NCBI RefSeq assembly: GCF_014773265.1
Contig: NZ_JACWMY010000018.1
Location: forward strand, 31,640 to 95,639
Direction of reading: 5' to 3'
Origin: Mucilaginibacter pankratovii
Lineage (GTDB): Bacteria; Bacteroidota; Bacteroidia; Sphingobacteriales; Sphingobacteriaceae
Length of the DNA: 64,000 bases
The notes under the pieces are model-generated. The model was not told the origin of the DNA and searched no databases. It saw nothing but the letters and a program-made list of their open reading frames with translations. Positions 1-6,794 of this stretch are shown here, piece by piece. The position numbers and the translations under genes are program-made. Position 1 is the first letter of the stretch; every line of letters starts with the position of its first letter.

Positions 1-2
1 GT

Positions 3-320
3 ATGGAACTGGAGCCTTTGTTCCCTGATAATTATTTTCATTACCTGAGCCTGGTGGTATTCCTGAAGATGGACAGGCAGGTAGACGTCGTTTCAGCGAA
101 AGCATTGGCAACGCCCGGCGTAAATACCGCTTCTATATACGAACTATTGGGACTGTATGCCGAAAAGAACAGGCAATGGCCCAAAGCCCTGGAAGCGTAT
201 CGGAACGCTTACATGGAAGCAACCGCCAAAACCCAGCGCGACGAAAGCGAAGAAGCCATAGACCGCGTAAAGGAAAAAATGCAGCAAAGCTTAGCCTACC
301 AATACACGCTAAGCGGATAA
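3..320 (+). CDS. C-terminal part of a TPR-like protein (partial at left edge)
   Basis: The frame is open to the left edge, so the ATG at position 3 may be internal and this is probably the last ~105 residues of a longer protein. The segment around residues 43-75 (SIYELLGLYAEKNRQW, then PKALEAYRNAY) has the helix-turn-helix spacing of a tetratricopeptide repeat, followed by a charged helix (EEAIDRVKEKMQQ). TPRs mediate protein contacts; no catalytic motif is visible. It ends just before a strong hairpin terminator at 322-358 that it shares with the convergent lipoprotein gene. Function unknown. Confidence 0.6.
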   Translation: MELEPLFPDNYFHYLSLVVFLKMDRQVDVVSAKALATPGVNTASIYELLGLYAEKNRQWPKALEAYRNAYMEATAKTQRDESEEAIDRVKEKMQQSLAYQYTLSG

Positions 321-321
321 C

Positions 322-358
322 AAAAAAGGGTGCATCGATATCGGTGCACCCTTTTTTA
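322..358. terminator. Bidirectional rho-independent terminator
   Basis: An almost perfect palindrome (arms GGGTGCA / TGCACCC with further pairing through CGATATCG) is flanked by an A-run on the left and a T-run on the right, so it can end transcription of the TPR-like gene on the plus strand and of the convergent dehydrogenase-like gene on the minus strand. Confidence 0.85.
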
Positions 359-375
359 TGCGAGGTATAGTGGCC

Positions 376-1674
376 TTACTTTTTATAACTTATCTTATAA
401 ATAGTTCCCTTCACATCATCGGTAACATACAGAGAACCATCGGGACCTTGTGCCAGGCCGCATGGGCGGTGGGTTGCACTGCCTTTGGCAGTATTTTCTG
501 CCGAGCCAGAGAAACCATCAGCAAAAACTTCCATCGGGCCATCGGCTTTGCCATCTTTTAACGGTTGGAAAACTACAAAATAACCAGCTTGCGGCTCGGG
601 CGCACGGTTCCATGAGCCGTGGAAGGCGATGAACGCACCGTTCTTATATTTCTCGGGGAACTGGCTGCCGGTATAAAATAACAAACCGTTAGGAGCGAGG
701 TGGCCCGGGAAAGCTGCGGCAGGGTCGATAAATTTACTGTCGCCCTCTTTTTTGCCGTCGCCGCCGTACTCCGGCATTACAATTTTTTTCTTTTGCTCTT
801 GGTCGTAATATACATATGGCCAGCCGGCATTATCGCCTTTGTTCATGGCAAACATACATTCTGCCGGTAATACGGCCGATTGTTTTTCGGTGTACAGTGC
901 CGGCCAGTTATCATGCAACTGGTCGCGGCCGTGCTGCATTACATAAAGTTTGTTGCTGGTTTTGTTCCAGTCCATACCTACCACGTTGCGCAGGCCGGTA
1001 GCGTAGCGCTGGCCGTCTTTATAGGTTTGGTTTAGCTTATCAGCTTTAAATTGCCAGATGCCCGCAGCCGAATCAAGTATTGGGCAGCCCGGCTGGCCCG
1101 GAGATTCTTTGGTGCGGTCTTTCACCTGGCAGGAGTTGGAATAAGCGCCAATGTTTACGTATAAGTTACCGGCATCATCCAGCAAAATAGCCTTCGCCTC
1201 ATGCTGGCTACGGGATATAAGGCCAGTTACAATTTTTTCCGGTTTATCAGGGGTTTCTACTTCGTTATTGGCATTCAGTTTAAAACGGAAAACTTCCTCA
1301 TCCGAGGAAGCATACAGGTATCCGTTCTTTACATAAATACCGGTACCGTCAAAAGTACCGAAGGATGTTTTTACCGTAGCGGCGCCATTGGCTTCGGTTA
1401 AGTATAAAATGCCTGCGTTGCCGCCTGCGCTTTTATGTTTTACATAGATGCCGCCCTGCGGAGTAATGGCGATATGCCTAACGCTACCGAGGTCATGAGC
1501 AATAACCGCCGCGCTGAAACCAGTTGGAAGCGTTAAGCCGGGGCCGGAGGTATCAGTGACGGCGCTATCCGCCCCGGCGGTTTTAGTTTTATCGCCATTG
1601 CACGCCGTGAATAAAAAGCTAAGGCAGGCGATTGCGAACACGGGTAAAAAATTTAATTGTTTGATGTTGTTCAT
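376..1674 (-). CDS. Sorbosone/glucose dehydrogenase-like (GSDH family) lipoprotein
   Basis: About 432 residues. The N terminus (MNNIKQLNF..., hydrophobic stretch, LFTAC) is a lipoprotein signal with the lipid-bearing Cys at residue 25, so the protein should sit in an outer or inner membrane facing the periplasm or surface. The rest has repeated blade-like strands and family phrases of the PQQ-dependent sugar/aldose dehydrogenases (GLRNVVGMDWN, HGRDQLHDNWPALY, GDNAGWPYVYYD, FAFHGSWNRAP-like FIAFHGSWNRAPE, and a C-terminal SLYVTDDVKGTIYKISY). These are soluble quinoprotein beta-propellers that oxidise sugars; the exact substrate cannot be read. A longer start exists 30 bases upstream, but the ATG at 1674 gives the better signal peptide. 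Monocistronic, sharing its terminator with the gene to the left. Confidence 0.85.
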   Translation of the reverse strand: MNNIKQLNFLPVFAIACLSFLFTACNGDKTKTAGADSAVTDTSGPGLTLPTGFSAAVIAHDLGSVRHIAITPQGGIYVKHKSAGGNAGILYLTEANGAATVKTSFGTFDGTGIYVKNGYLYASSDEEVFRFKLNANNEVETPDKPEKIVTGLISRSQHEAKAILLDDAGNLYVNIGAYSNSCQVKDRTKESPGQPGCPILDSAAGIWQFKADKLNQTYKDGQRYATGLRNVVGMDWNKTSNKLYVMQHGRDQLHDNWPALYTEKQSAVLPAECMFAMNKGDNAGWPYVYYDQEQKKKIVMPEYGGDGKKEGDSKFIDPAAAFPGHLAPNGLLFYTGSQFPEKYKNGAFIAFHGSWNRAPEPQAGYFVVFQPLKDGKADGPMEVFADGFSGSAENTAKGSATHRPCGLAQGPDGSLYVTDDVKGTIYKISYKK

Positions 1675-1968
1675 AATAAATGTTTTGATCTTCAAATTAA
1701 CCAATTAACAGGAGATACGGAAATCAGTTTGGCATTATGGAGCGATAATCACAATACTGTTACCAATGGGCAAAATATTTTTTACCGTCCGCAAGGAAAT
1801 CTTGATTTGCTAAACCGTTACTGAACTCGACTTATTGAAATCTAATTCTTTATTTGGTTGGTATGTAAGAATTATGTTCTGTTTGGATATTGGCCTGTAG
1901 TATTATTGGTATTTGGCATTAAACTTTCGTAGACCGATGCCGTCATAGATGTATAAAATTTGAAACAC

Positions 1969-2967
1969 ATGAAAAAGATATATTTATTATCCGCAGTGGT
2001 TTTAGCCGGTTTGTTTGCAAACAAAGCCCAGGCCCAAATATCGGTACATATTGGCTTAAATATCCCTGTAAGGCATGTATACGTGCCTGCGCCACAACCC
2101 GAAGTTATTTATAATGACGACTTTGACGACAGCGATGATTACTACTACTTACCCGAAGTGGAAGCCTACTACAGCATACCATTACAATGCTATTTTTATA
2201 ACGACGGCGGCCGCTGGATAAGGGCACAATATTTACCCGGAGCATATCGCAATTACGATTGGCGCAGCGCCCGCAGGTTTGAAGTACGTGGCCGCAGGCC
2301 ATACATGAACCACGATGTATACCGTGGCCGTTGGGGAGGTAACCCTAACCGGGGTAACTGGAACCGTCGTAATAACGACTACGCCAACCGTGGCAACAAC
2401 AATAACGGTGGCTGGGGCAGAGACAATAACCGCGGCGGAGGCTACGGACAACCACAGCGTAACGATCACAACGGTTACGGCCAACCAGACAGAAACCAGG
2501 GTGGCGGACGCGGCGGCTGGGGTGGTGGACAACCATCACAACCAGACAGGAACCAGGGCGGTGGCCGTGGTGGCTGGGGTGGCGGGCAACCATCACAACC
2601 CGACAGAAACCAGGGCGGCGGACGTGGCTGGGGTGGTGGACAACCATCACAACCAGACAGGAACCAGGGCGGTGGCCGTGGTGGCTGGGGCAACCAAAAT
2701 GGCGGTGGCCAACAGCAACAACCATCTAACGGTGGCGGCAATCAGGGCGGTGGCCGTGGCGGCTGGGGCAACCAAAATGGTGGTGGCCAGCAACAACAGC
2801 CTCAGCAACCTACCAATAACGGTGGCCAGCACGGAAACGGTGGCGGTAGCCAAAACGGTGGCGGCCGCGACAGAGGCAACGGTGGTGGCGGGCAGGTAGC
2901 CCAAAACAACGGCGGCGGCCGTCAAATGGTAAGGCAAAGCGGTTTTATGCGCCCCGCAAGATTCTAA
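1969..2967 (+). CDS. Secreted Gly/Asn/Arg-rich low-complexity repeat protein
   Basis: About 332 residues. An N-terminal signal peptide (MKKIYLLSAVVLAGLFANKAQAQ) is followed by an ordered ~110-residue part with an acidic patch (DDFDDSDDYYYLPEVEAYY) and a segment with aromatic and Arg residues, then from residue ~125 on a long Gly/Asn/Gln/Arg-rich tail built from tandem units of the type QPSQPDRNQGGGRGGWGGG. The ordered part resembles small secreted proteins common in Sphingobacteriaceae next to such tails; the function is not known to me. The tail resembles RGG-box sequence but the signal peptide places it outside the cytoplasm. A TTG in frame at 1960 is ignored because the ATG at 1969 starts the signal peptide cleanly. 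A strong terminator follows. Confidence 0.8.
   Translation: MKKIYLLSAVVLAGLFANKAQAQISVHIGLNIPVRHVYVPAPQPEVIYNDDFDDSDDYYYLPEVEAYYSIPLQCYFYNDGGRWIRAQYLPGAYRNYDWRSARRFEVRGRRPYMNHDVYRGRWGGNPNRGNWNRRNNDYANRGNNNNGGWGRDNNRGGGYGQPQRNDHNGYGQPDRNQGGGRGGWGGGQPSQPDRNQGGGRGGWGGGQPSQPDRNQGGGRGWGGGQPSQPDRNQGGGRGGWGNQNGGGQQQQPSNGGGNQGGGRGGWGNQNGGGQQQQPQQPTNNGGQHGNGGGSQNGGGRDRGNGGGGQVAQNNGGGRQMVRQSGFMRPARF
2482..2790 (+). repeat. Coding tandem repeats, ~57-base unit
   Basis: Within the secreted Gly-rich gene, a unit encoding roughly 19 residues (QPSQPDRNQGGGRGGWGGG) recurs about four times; one copy has lost a single Gly codon, and the last two copies switch to a WGNQNGGGQQQQP variant. Synonymous differences between copies are few, which suggests recent expansion. 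Confidence 0.85.
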
Positions 2968-2997
2968 GCAATTACATCCCCAATATATATAGATGAT

Positions 2998-3030
2998 GAA
3001 GCCTCCTGATATCCGGGAGGCTTCTTTTTT
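2998..3030. terminator. Rho-independent terminator
   Basis: Stem GAAGCCTCC / GGAGGCTTC with a short loop, followed by TTTTTT. It ends the Gly-rich gene on the plus strand and lies just past the stop of the convergent aldo/keto reductase. Confidence 0.9.
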
Positions 3031-3040
3031 GTTTTAATTT

Positions 3041-3991
3041 TTAGTAGCTGCTCGCGGTGGTGAGCAATTCTGTAGCTTCGGGGCTAAGGTTGAGTTCGGC
3101 GGCTTTGCCAATTTCTTTTAACTGTTGTATACTGGTTGCACTGGCAATTGGCCCGGTGATGCCCGGCCTTGCCATAACCCAGGCAAGTGCAACGGCAGCG
3201 GGTGTAGCATTATATTCTGCGGCAACTTTGTCTAAGGCGGCCAAAATTTTATAACCACGCGGGTTTAAATATTTTTTGATACCGCCGCCACGCTTGCTTT
3301 TATCCAGATCGGCCTCTGAGCGATATTTACCCGTGAGGAAACCACTGGCAAGCGAAAAATAGGTGATAACACCCAGGTTATTCTCCCTGCAGAGCGATTC
3401 GTACTGGTGTTCGTAATCTTCCCTGGCGTACAAATTATACTCGGGCTGCAGGCTCTCATAACGGGCGAAGCCATTATCCTTGCTTACCTGCAAAGCTTCG
3501 CGCAGGCGGGCCCCGCTATAATTAGATGCACCAATAGCGCGTACTTTACCTTGTTTAATAAGGTCGGTAAAGGTGGCGAGGGTTTCTTCCAGCGGTGTAT
3601 TGGTATCATCTTCGTGCGATTGGTACAGGTCGATATAATCGGTTTGCAGCCGTTTAAGCGAATCTTCTACCGCTTTAGTAATGTAGGCTTTTGATAAGCC
3701 GGTTTTACCTTCGCCCATGGGCTTGCCCACTTTGGTTGCCAGGATAATTTTATCGCGCTTGCCACCTTGTTTTATCCAGTTGCCAATGATGGTTTCCGAT
3801 TCGCCGCCGGTATGGCCGGGCACCCATTTAGAGTATACATCGGCCGTATCTACAAAATCAAAGCCACTATCTATGAAGGCATCCAGCAAGCCAAAGGACG
3901 TTTTCTCGTCCGCCGTCCAACCGAAAACATTGCCGCCGAAAACAAAGGGGTGTACAATTAACCCCGATTTGCCTAATTCTCGTTTTTCCAT
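3041..3991 (-). CDS. Aldo/keto reductase
   Basis: 316 residues, the normal length for the AKR superfamily, which reduces aldehydes and ketones with NADPH in the cytoplasm. The start MEKRELGKSGLIV and the phrases DFVDTADVY and IGASNYSG are characteristic. The catalytic tetrad is visible as Asp48, Tyr53, Lys87 (LATKVGK) and His126 (YQSHEDD). The sequence resembles the YajO/Tas-like branch with the motif GHTGGESETIIGNWI. It starts one base after the stop of a 76-residue protein, with which it forms a two-gene unit. The physiological substrate is unknown. Confidence 0.93.
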   Translation of the reverse strand: MEKRELGKSGLIVHPFVFGGNVFGWTADEKTSFGLLDAFIDSGFDFVDTADVYSKWVPGHTGGESETIIGNWIKQGGKRDKIILATKVGKPMGEGKTGLSKAYITKAVEDSLKRLQTDYIDLYQSHEDDTNTPLEETLATFTDLIKQGKVRAIGASNYSGARLREALQVSKDNGFARYESLQPEYNLYAREDYEHQYESLCRENNLGVITYFSLASGFLTGKYRSEADLDKSKRGGGIKKYLNPRGYKILAALDKVAAEYNATPAAVALAWVMARPGITGPIASATSIQQLKEIGKAAELNLSPEATELLTTASSY

Positions 3992-3992
3992 A

Positions 3993-4223
3993 TTAAATAT
4001 CTATAGCTGTGGGAATTTGCTCCGCAAGTTCATCAATCCATCCGCTAAAGTAAGGCTCGGTACCGGCTACGCGCTCCCATTTGCCATCGGCATCGCGGGC
4101 GATAATGAGCTGCAGGCTGCCATCCAGCGAATTAAATTCATAAGCGCCGCTATCAAGGCGGGTTGCAATACCGTTTACTTCGCTGTCCGATCCGGTAAGC
4201 ACCGCGTCAAATTGTTGTTCCAT
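3993..4223 (-). CDS. Small hypothetical acidic protein upstream of aldo/keto reductase
   Basis: 76 residues, acidic, soluble, without signal peptide or membrane segment: MEQQFDAVLTGSDSEVNG at the start and an acidic end (GWIDELAEQIPTAIDI). Alternating short strands (YEFNSLDGSLQLIIARD, then GKWERVAG) suggest a small beta-rich fold. I do not recognise the family. Its stop is one base from the reductase start, so the two are almost surely cotranscribed and perhaps translationally coupled. A TAnnTTTA-like box lies about 15 bases upstream. Confidence 0.7.
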   Translation of the reverse strand: MEQQFDAVLTGSDSEVNGIATRLDSGAYEFNSLDGSLQLIIARDADGKWERVAGTEPYFSGWIDELAEQIPTAIDI

Positions 4224-4326
4224 AATATCTGTTTTATAAATTTAACAACGGGTATGGGTTTGTGTTTGGATACCGACAGCTATTTGACTTAACGTATTGT
4301 TTTATATTAAGATAGCATTGCCTTTT

Positions 4327-4413
4327 GCGTTAGGGATAGGAGCGGATACCGGCCATGTGATTAAGGCCTGCGCAGTATGAGCGGATAGCCCGGCCCGCAG
4401 GGAACGCCCTAAC
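4327..4413. repeat. GC-rich intergenic element bounded by short inverted repeats
   Basis: An ~87-base GC-rich segment in an AT-rich spacer begins with GTTAGGG and ends with CCCTAAC. Inside, AGCGGATA occurs twice, each followed by a CGG-containing run, and GGCC/CCGG blocks could pair. It lies downstream of the plus orientation of nothing and between two minus-strand operons (cytochrome c end at 4440, small gene start at 4223). It has no reading frame. It looks like one copy of a dispersed palindromic element, which cannot be confirmed from one window. Confidence 0.4.
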
Positions 4414-4439
4414 TATTCGAACTATATGATTGATAAAAC

Positions 4440-4859
4440 TTATTTACAATCTTTTAAACTTAACGCCACATCCTCCGATTTGACCGTCCCCATTTTATTA
4501 CCGAATGAGTTGGTTATATAAGTGAGTATGCGGGCGATATCGACAGGTGGAATGTTGTTTGCAGGCATATCGCCTACAAAACTTTTACCGTTTACCACCA
4601 CCAGGGCGCCTTTAAGCCCGTTGTTTACAATACAGGCCAGCTGTTTTTTATTTGTTTTGAGGAATGTGCTATCCGTTAGCGGCGGGATGAGGTTTGATAA
4701 TCCTTCGCCCTTGGTGCCGTGGCAATTCTGGCATCTTTGCTTGTATAATTGCTCGCCGCCTAAGTAGTAGCGCTTAAACTCCATATCCTCCGCGCTTCCG
4801 CAGGAGGCAATAATTACCGAAAGTATTAAAACGAGGCCGGCAATTATTTTAAACTTCAT
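4440..4859 (-). CDS. Class I c-type cytochrome lipoprotein
   Basis: 139 residues. Lipoprotein signal with lipobox IIASC (Cys20), then a single haem-binding motif CQNCH (Cys43, Cys46, His47) and a likely distal haem ligand Met98 in GDMPANN. It is therefore a membrane-tethered periplasmic electron carrier of the cytochrome c family. It is the last gene of a minus-strand operon and overlaps the SCO1 gene by four bases (ATGA), suggesting coupled translation. The pairing with SCO1 points to electron transfer or copper oxidase assembly; the specific partner oxidase is not in this window. Confidence 0.92.
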   Translation of the reverse strand: MKFKIIAGLVLILSVIIASCGSAEDMEFKRYYLGGEQLYKQRCQNCHGTKGEGLSNLIPPLTDSTFLKTNKKQLACIVNNGLKGALVVVNGKSFVGDMPANNIPPVDIARILTYITNSFGNKMGTVKSEDVALSLKDCK

Positions 4860-5506
4860 TGGGCAATTTGGGGGTTGGTTTCAGCGCGGAGGGTCTTGAT
4901 ATCGCCTATCATCCGGGCAACGTCTTTTTCGTCGGTACCATCGTAGCTGCCGCGGATTCGTTTTTGCTTATCTATCAGCACAAAATAGCCATCGTGTATA
5001 AACAGTTCCTTTGCGCTTTCTTCGGGGCGGCGCACCAGGTAACTGGCAGATAGATTATAGGTGTCGTCTTTTTTGCCCTGCAGCAGCCACCAGCTGTTAC
5101 CACTGATACCCAGGCCGTCGGCATATTTTTTTAGTATAGGCACACTATCATGTTTCGGGTCGATGCTGTGGGATATGATCTTAAAATCGCTCACGTTTTT
5201 AAACTCGCTATAAACCTTCAGCATGTTGCGGTGCATAATAGGGCAGATAGAAGGGCAGGTGGTGAAAAAGAAATCGGCTACGTAGATATCACCCTTCAGG
5301 CTGTTTTGGGTAATGCTATCGCCGTACTGGTTCACAAACCTAAATGCCGGGATGGTTTGGTAAATGGTATCTACCACTTGTTTGCCATCTTTGGTGATGG
5401 TTTTGGTATCCCGGTTGCCATAAATGGGCAGTGTTGCCTGCGTGCCGCCATTTTTGCAAGCTGCGTAAAGTAATATTACGCCAATCAGCGTAGCCAGTTT
5501 CCTCAT
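4856..5506 (-). CDS. SCO1/SenC family copper-binding thioredoxin-like lipoprotein
   Basis: 216 residues. Signal peptide with lipobox LYAAC (Cys17) and then a thioredoxin-like fold carrying the SCO metal site: Cys84 and Cys88 in TTCPSICPIMH and the distal His171 in LFIHDGYF. SCO proteins deliver copper to, or reduce, the CuA site of cytochrome c oxidase in the periplasm. It overlaps both neighbours by four bases, so the operon DinB-lipoprotein-SCO1-cytochrome c is tightly coupled. Confidence 0.93.
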   Translation of the reverse strand: MRKLATLIGVILLYAACKNGGTQATLPIYGNRDTKTITKDGKQVVDTIYQTIPAFRFVNQYGDSITQNSLKGDIYVADFFFTTCPSICPIMHRNMLKVYSEFKNVSDFKIISHSIDPKHDSVPILKKYADGLGISGNSWWLLQGKKDDTYNLSASYLVRRPEESAKELFIHDGYFVLIDKQKRIRGSYDGTDEKDVARMIGDIKTLRAETNPQIAQ

Positions 5507-5913
5507 TTTTTTATCAGCGATTTTTTGTAGTTGTTTGTTGCTTCTATCACAATATCAAAATCTTTATCAATGGCTTCTATCTGTTTTTTCTGGTCGGCCA
5601 GGTAAGCCATAATTTCATCATGAGATTTGCCTTTGTTCTCGGCATCAAACTTATGCATCCAGTCCTCCATTTTAGCGTCGGCATTGTCAAGCAGTTTCAG
5701 CAGACTGGTTGCCGCAGTATCCGGGTTTGGCAATGCATCTTTCTTCAGCAGGGTATCCAGCTGAATTTTTGCTTTCATTACCTGCTCATCTTTGGCCATT
5801 ACTTTATCGTGAATGTCGATCACCTGGTCAAGCAGTTCTTTTTCTTGTTTTTGAGGATCGGCACAGCTAAAAAATAGCATGCTTAACGCGGCGATGGCAA
5901 ATAATTTCTTCAT
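5503..5913 (-). CDS. Small helical lipoprotein, unknown function
   Basis: 136 residues. Signal peptide ending in a lipobox (MLFFSC, Cys17), followed by an almost wholly helical, charged sequence (KELLDQVIDIHDKVMAKDEQVMKAK...) likely to form a helical bundle or coiled coil. It carries no catalytic motif. Similar lipoproteins in this group have been mislabelled as viral A-type inclusion protein; no viral link is implied. The position directly before SCO1, with a four-base overlap, suggests a role at the same periplasmic site. Confidence 0.75.
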   Translation of the reverse strand: MKKLFAIAALSMLFFSCADPQKQEKELLDQVIDIHDKVMAKDEQVMKAKIQLDTLLKKDALPNPDTAATSLLKLLDNADAKMEDWMHKFDAENKGKSHDEIMAYLADQKKQIEAIDKDFDIVIEATNNYKKSLIKK

Positions 5914-6380
5914 GATGTGGTTTTGTATAATTCTCGTACGTATAATATATAATCGGTAGCGGGCAGGGTAGCTCCGGCTTGTTTAAGGTGTTGCCCAATT
6001 TGCGCGCGGTGGTGCGTACCGTGGTTTATCACATGCGCCAGTATATCGCTCAGCGTGTTTTCAAAGTCATCGCCTTTCAGGGTTTTATAAGTAATAATGC
6101 GGTCGAAATCCTCCGGCTGTAGCGTTTCCAGGTAGTTTAGCCAGTTGGTACTGTTTGTGGTGATTGTGCCTGCCATTTCTTCGGTATTGTTATCCGGCCA
6201 TAACGGGCCACCGGGGGCAGGCAAGCCTTTGCAGCGTAAAAGCCAGATCTGTTGGGCAGCAAGCAGGTGCGCCATCCAGCCTCTGGGTTTTTCCATGTCA
6301 CCAAACTGCGCTATCAGCCCATTCATCTGCCTGTTTGCATGGGCATCGTAATTAAACAGGCGGATAAAATAGTTTTTCAT
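5910..6380 (-). CDS. DinB family protein (putative metal-dependent thiol transferase fold)
   Basis: 156 residues with the DinB four-helix-bundle pattern: His38 in GWMAHLLAAQQ and the C-terminal HVINHGTHHRAQIGQHL segment provide the usual three-His metal site. Family members include bacillithiol S-transferases and damage-inducible proteins of unknown activity. An in-frame TTG at 6398 would put the start inside the promoter, so the ATG at 6380 is chosen. It heads the SCO1-cytochrome c operon and overlaps the lipoprotein gene by four bases. Confidence 0.85.
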   Translation of the reverse strand: MKNYFIRLFNYDAHANRQMNGLIAQFGDMEKPRGWMAHLLAAQQIWLLRCKGLPAPGGPLWPDNNTEEMAGTITTNSTNWLNYLETLQPEDFDRIITYKTLKGDDFENTLSDILAHVINHGTHHRAQIGQHLKQAGATLPATDYILYVRELYKTTS

Positions 6381-6385
6381 CAGCG

Positions 6386-6417
6386 CAAAAGTACGCAACG
6401 GTTAGTGGAAATTTAAA
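6386..6417 (-). promoter_or_regulatory. Bacteroidota-type promoter of the DinB-SCO1 operon
   Basis: On the minus strand TACTTTTG (TAnnTTTG -7 consensus) lies six bases before the ATG at 6380, with TTTA 20 bases further upstream as -33 element. The transcript would be leaderless or nearly so. Confidence 0.6.
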
Positions 6418-6637
6418 CAGGGTGGGGTAAATATTAAAGTCGGAATAATTTCGAATAATGAATTTATGAACCTATAAGCCCGAACCAAACACTTCATTAT
6501 TCGATATTGGAAATTCGGTGTTCGATATTTAAACTACGTTTTAGGTTCTCCTGCCCCTTAACCTAATCATAACACAAACAACACGTTAAGCACACATCAC
6601 CTACGTACATTAGCATAAACAATAAAACACCGCGACA
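6399..6637. other. Non-coding spacer with repeat copy
   Basis: No credible gene between the DinB promoter and the small reading frame at 6638. The spacer is AT-rich and holds the 38-base repeat at 6492-6529 together with a related, partly inverted stretch at about 6441-6470 (AATAATTTCGAATAATGAA). Confidence 0.5.
6492..6529 (+). repeat. Dispersed repeat, copy 1
   Basis: A 38-base sequence starting CTTCATTATTCGATATT and ending GGTGTTCGATATT. It recurs at 56618-56655 with only five differences, clustered in the middle. Both copies are intergenic and preceded by TTCGAA-rich inverted material. Confidence 0.8.
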
Positions 6638-6727
6638 ATGAAAATCTTCAGCAGACTAACCGCCATCATCAACGATATACGCGAATACCTGTTTTTAAAA
6701 AGCATGCGTTCATCGTTTAAGCACTAA
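6638..6727 (+). CDS. Candidate 29-residue peptide
   Basis: An ATG-to-TAA frame encodes a basic, amphipathic peptide (MKIFSRLTAIINDIREY, then LFLKSMRSSFKH). It is followed by 67 bases to the GH1 glycosidase start. A purine-rich AATAAAACACCGCGACA precedes the ATG; no Shine-Dalgarno sequence. It might be a leader peptide or a small membrane-binding protein. The evidence is only length, composition and position. Confidence 0.3.
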   Translation: MKIFSRLTAIINDIREYLFLKSMRSSFKH

Positions 6728-6794
6728 TTTTTACGAAAGCGTTTCGTTTATACAATTATAATGTACATTTTGGGCCTCGCATTAGCTCAAATTA

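Noticed and set aside
2482..2790. Repeats that could suggest CRISPR
   Set aside because: The unit is in frame in a secreted protein, copies are adjacent without unique spacers, and no cas gene is near.
2233..2937. Several reverse and shifted frames across the Gly-rich repeat gene
   Set aside because: Caused by the repetitive GC-rich codons of the real gene; translations are periodic Pro/Arg/His or Val/Thr repeats.
5503..5913. Viral label for the helical lipoprotein
   Set aside because: Proteins like this are sometimes labelled viral A-type inclusion protein, but the lipobox and operon context are bacterial.
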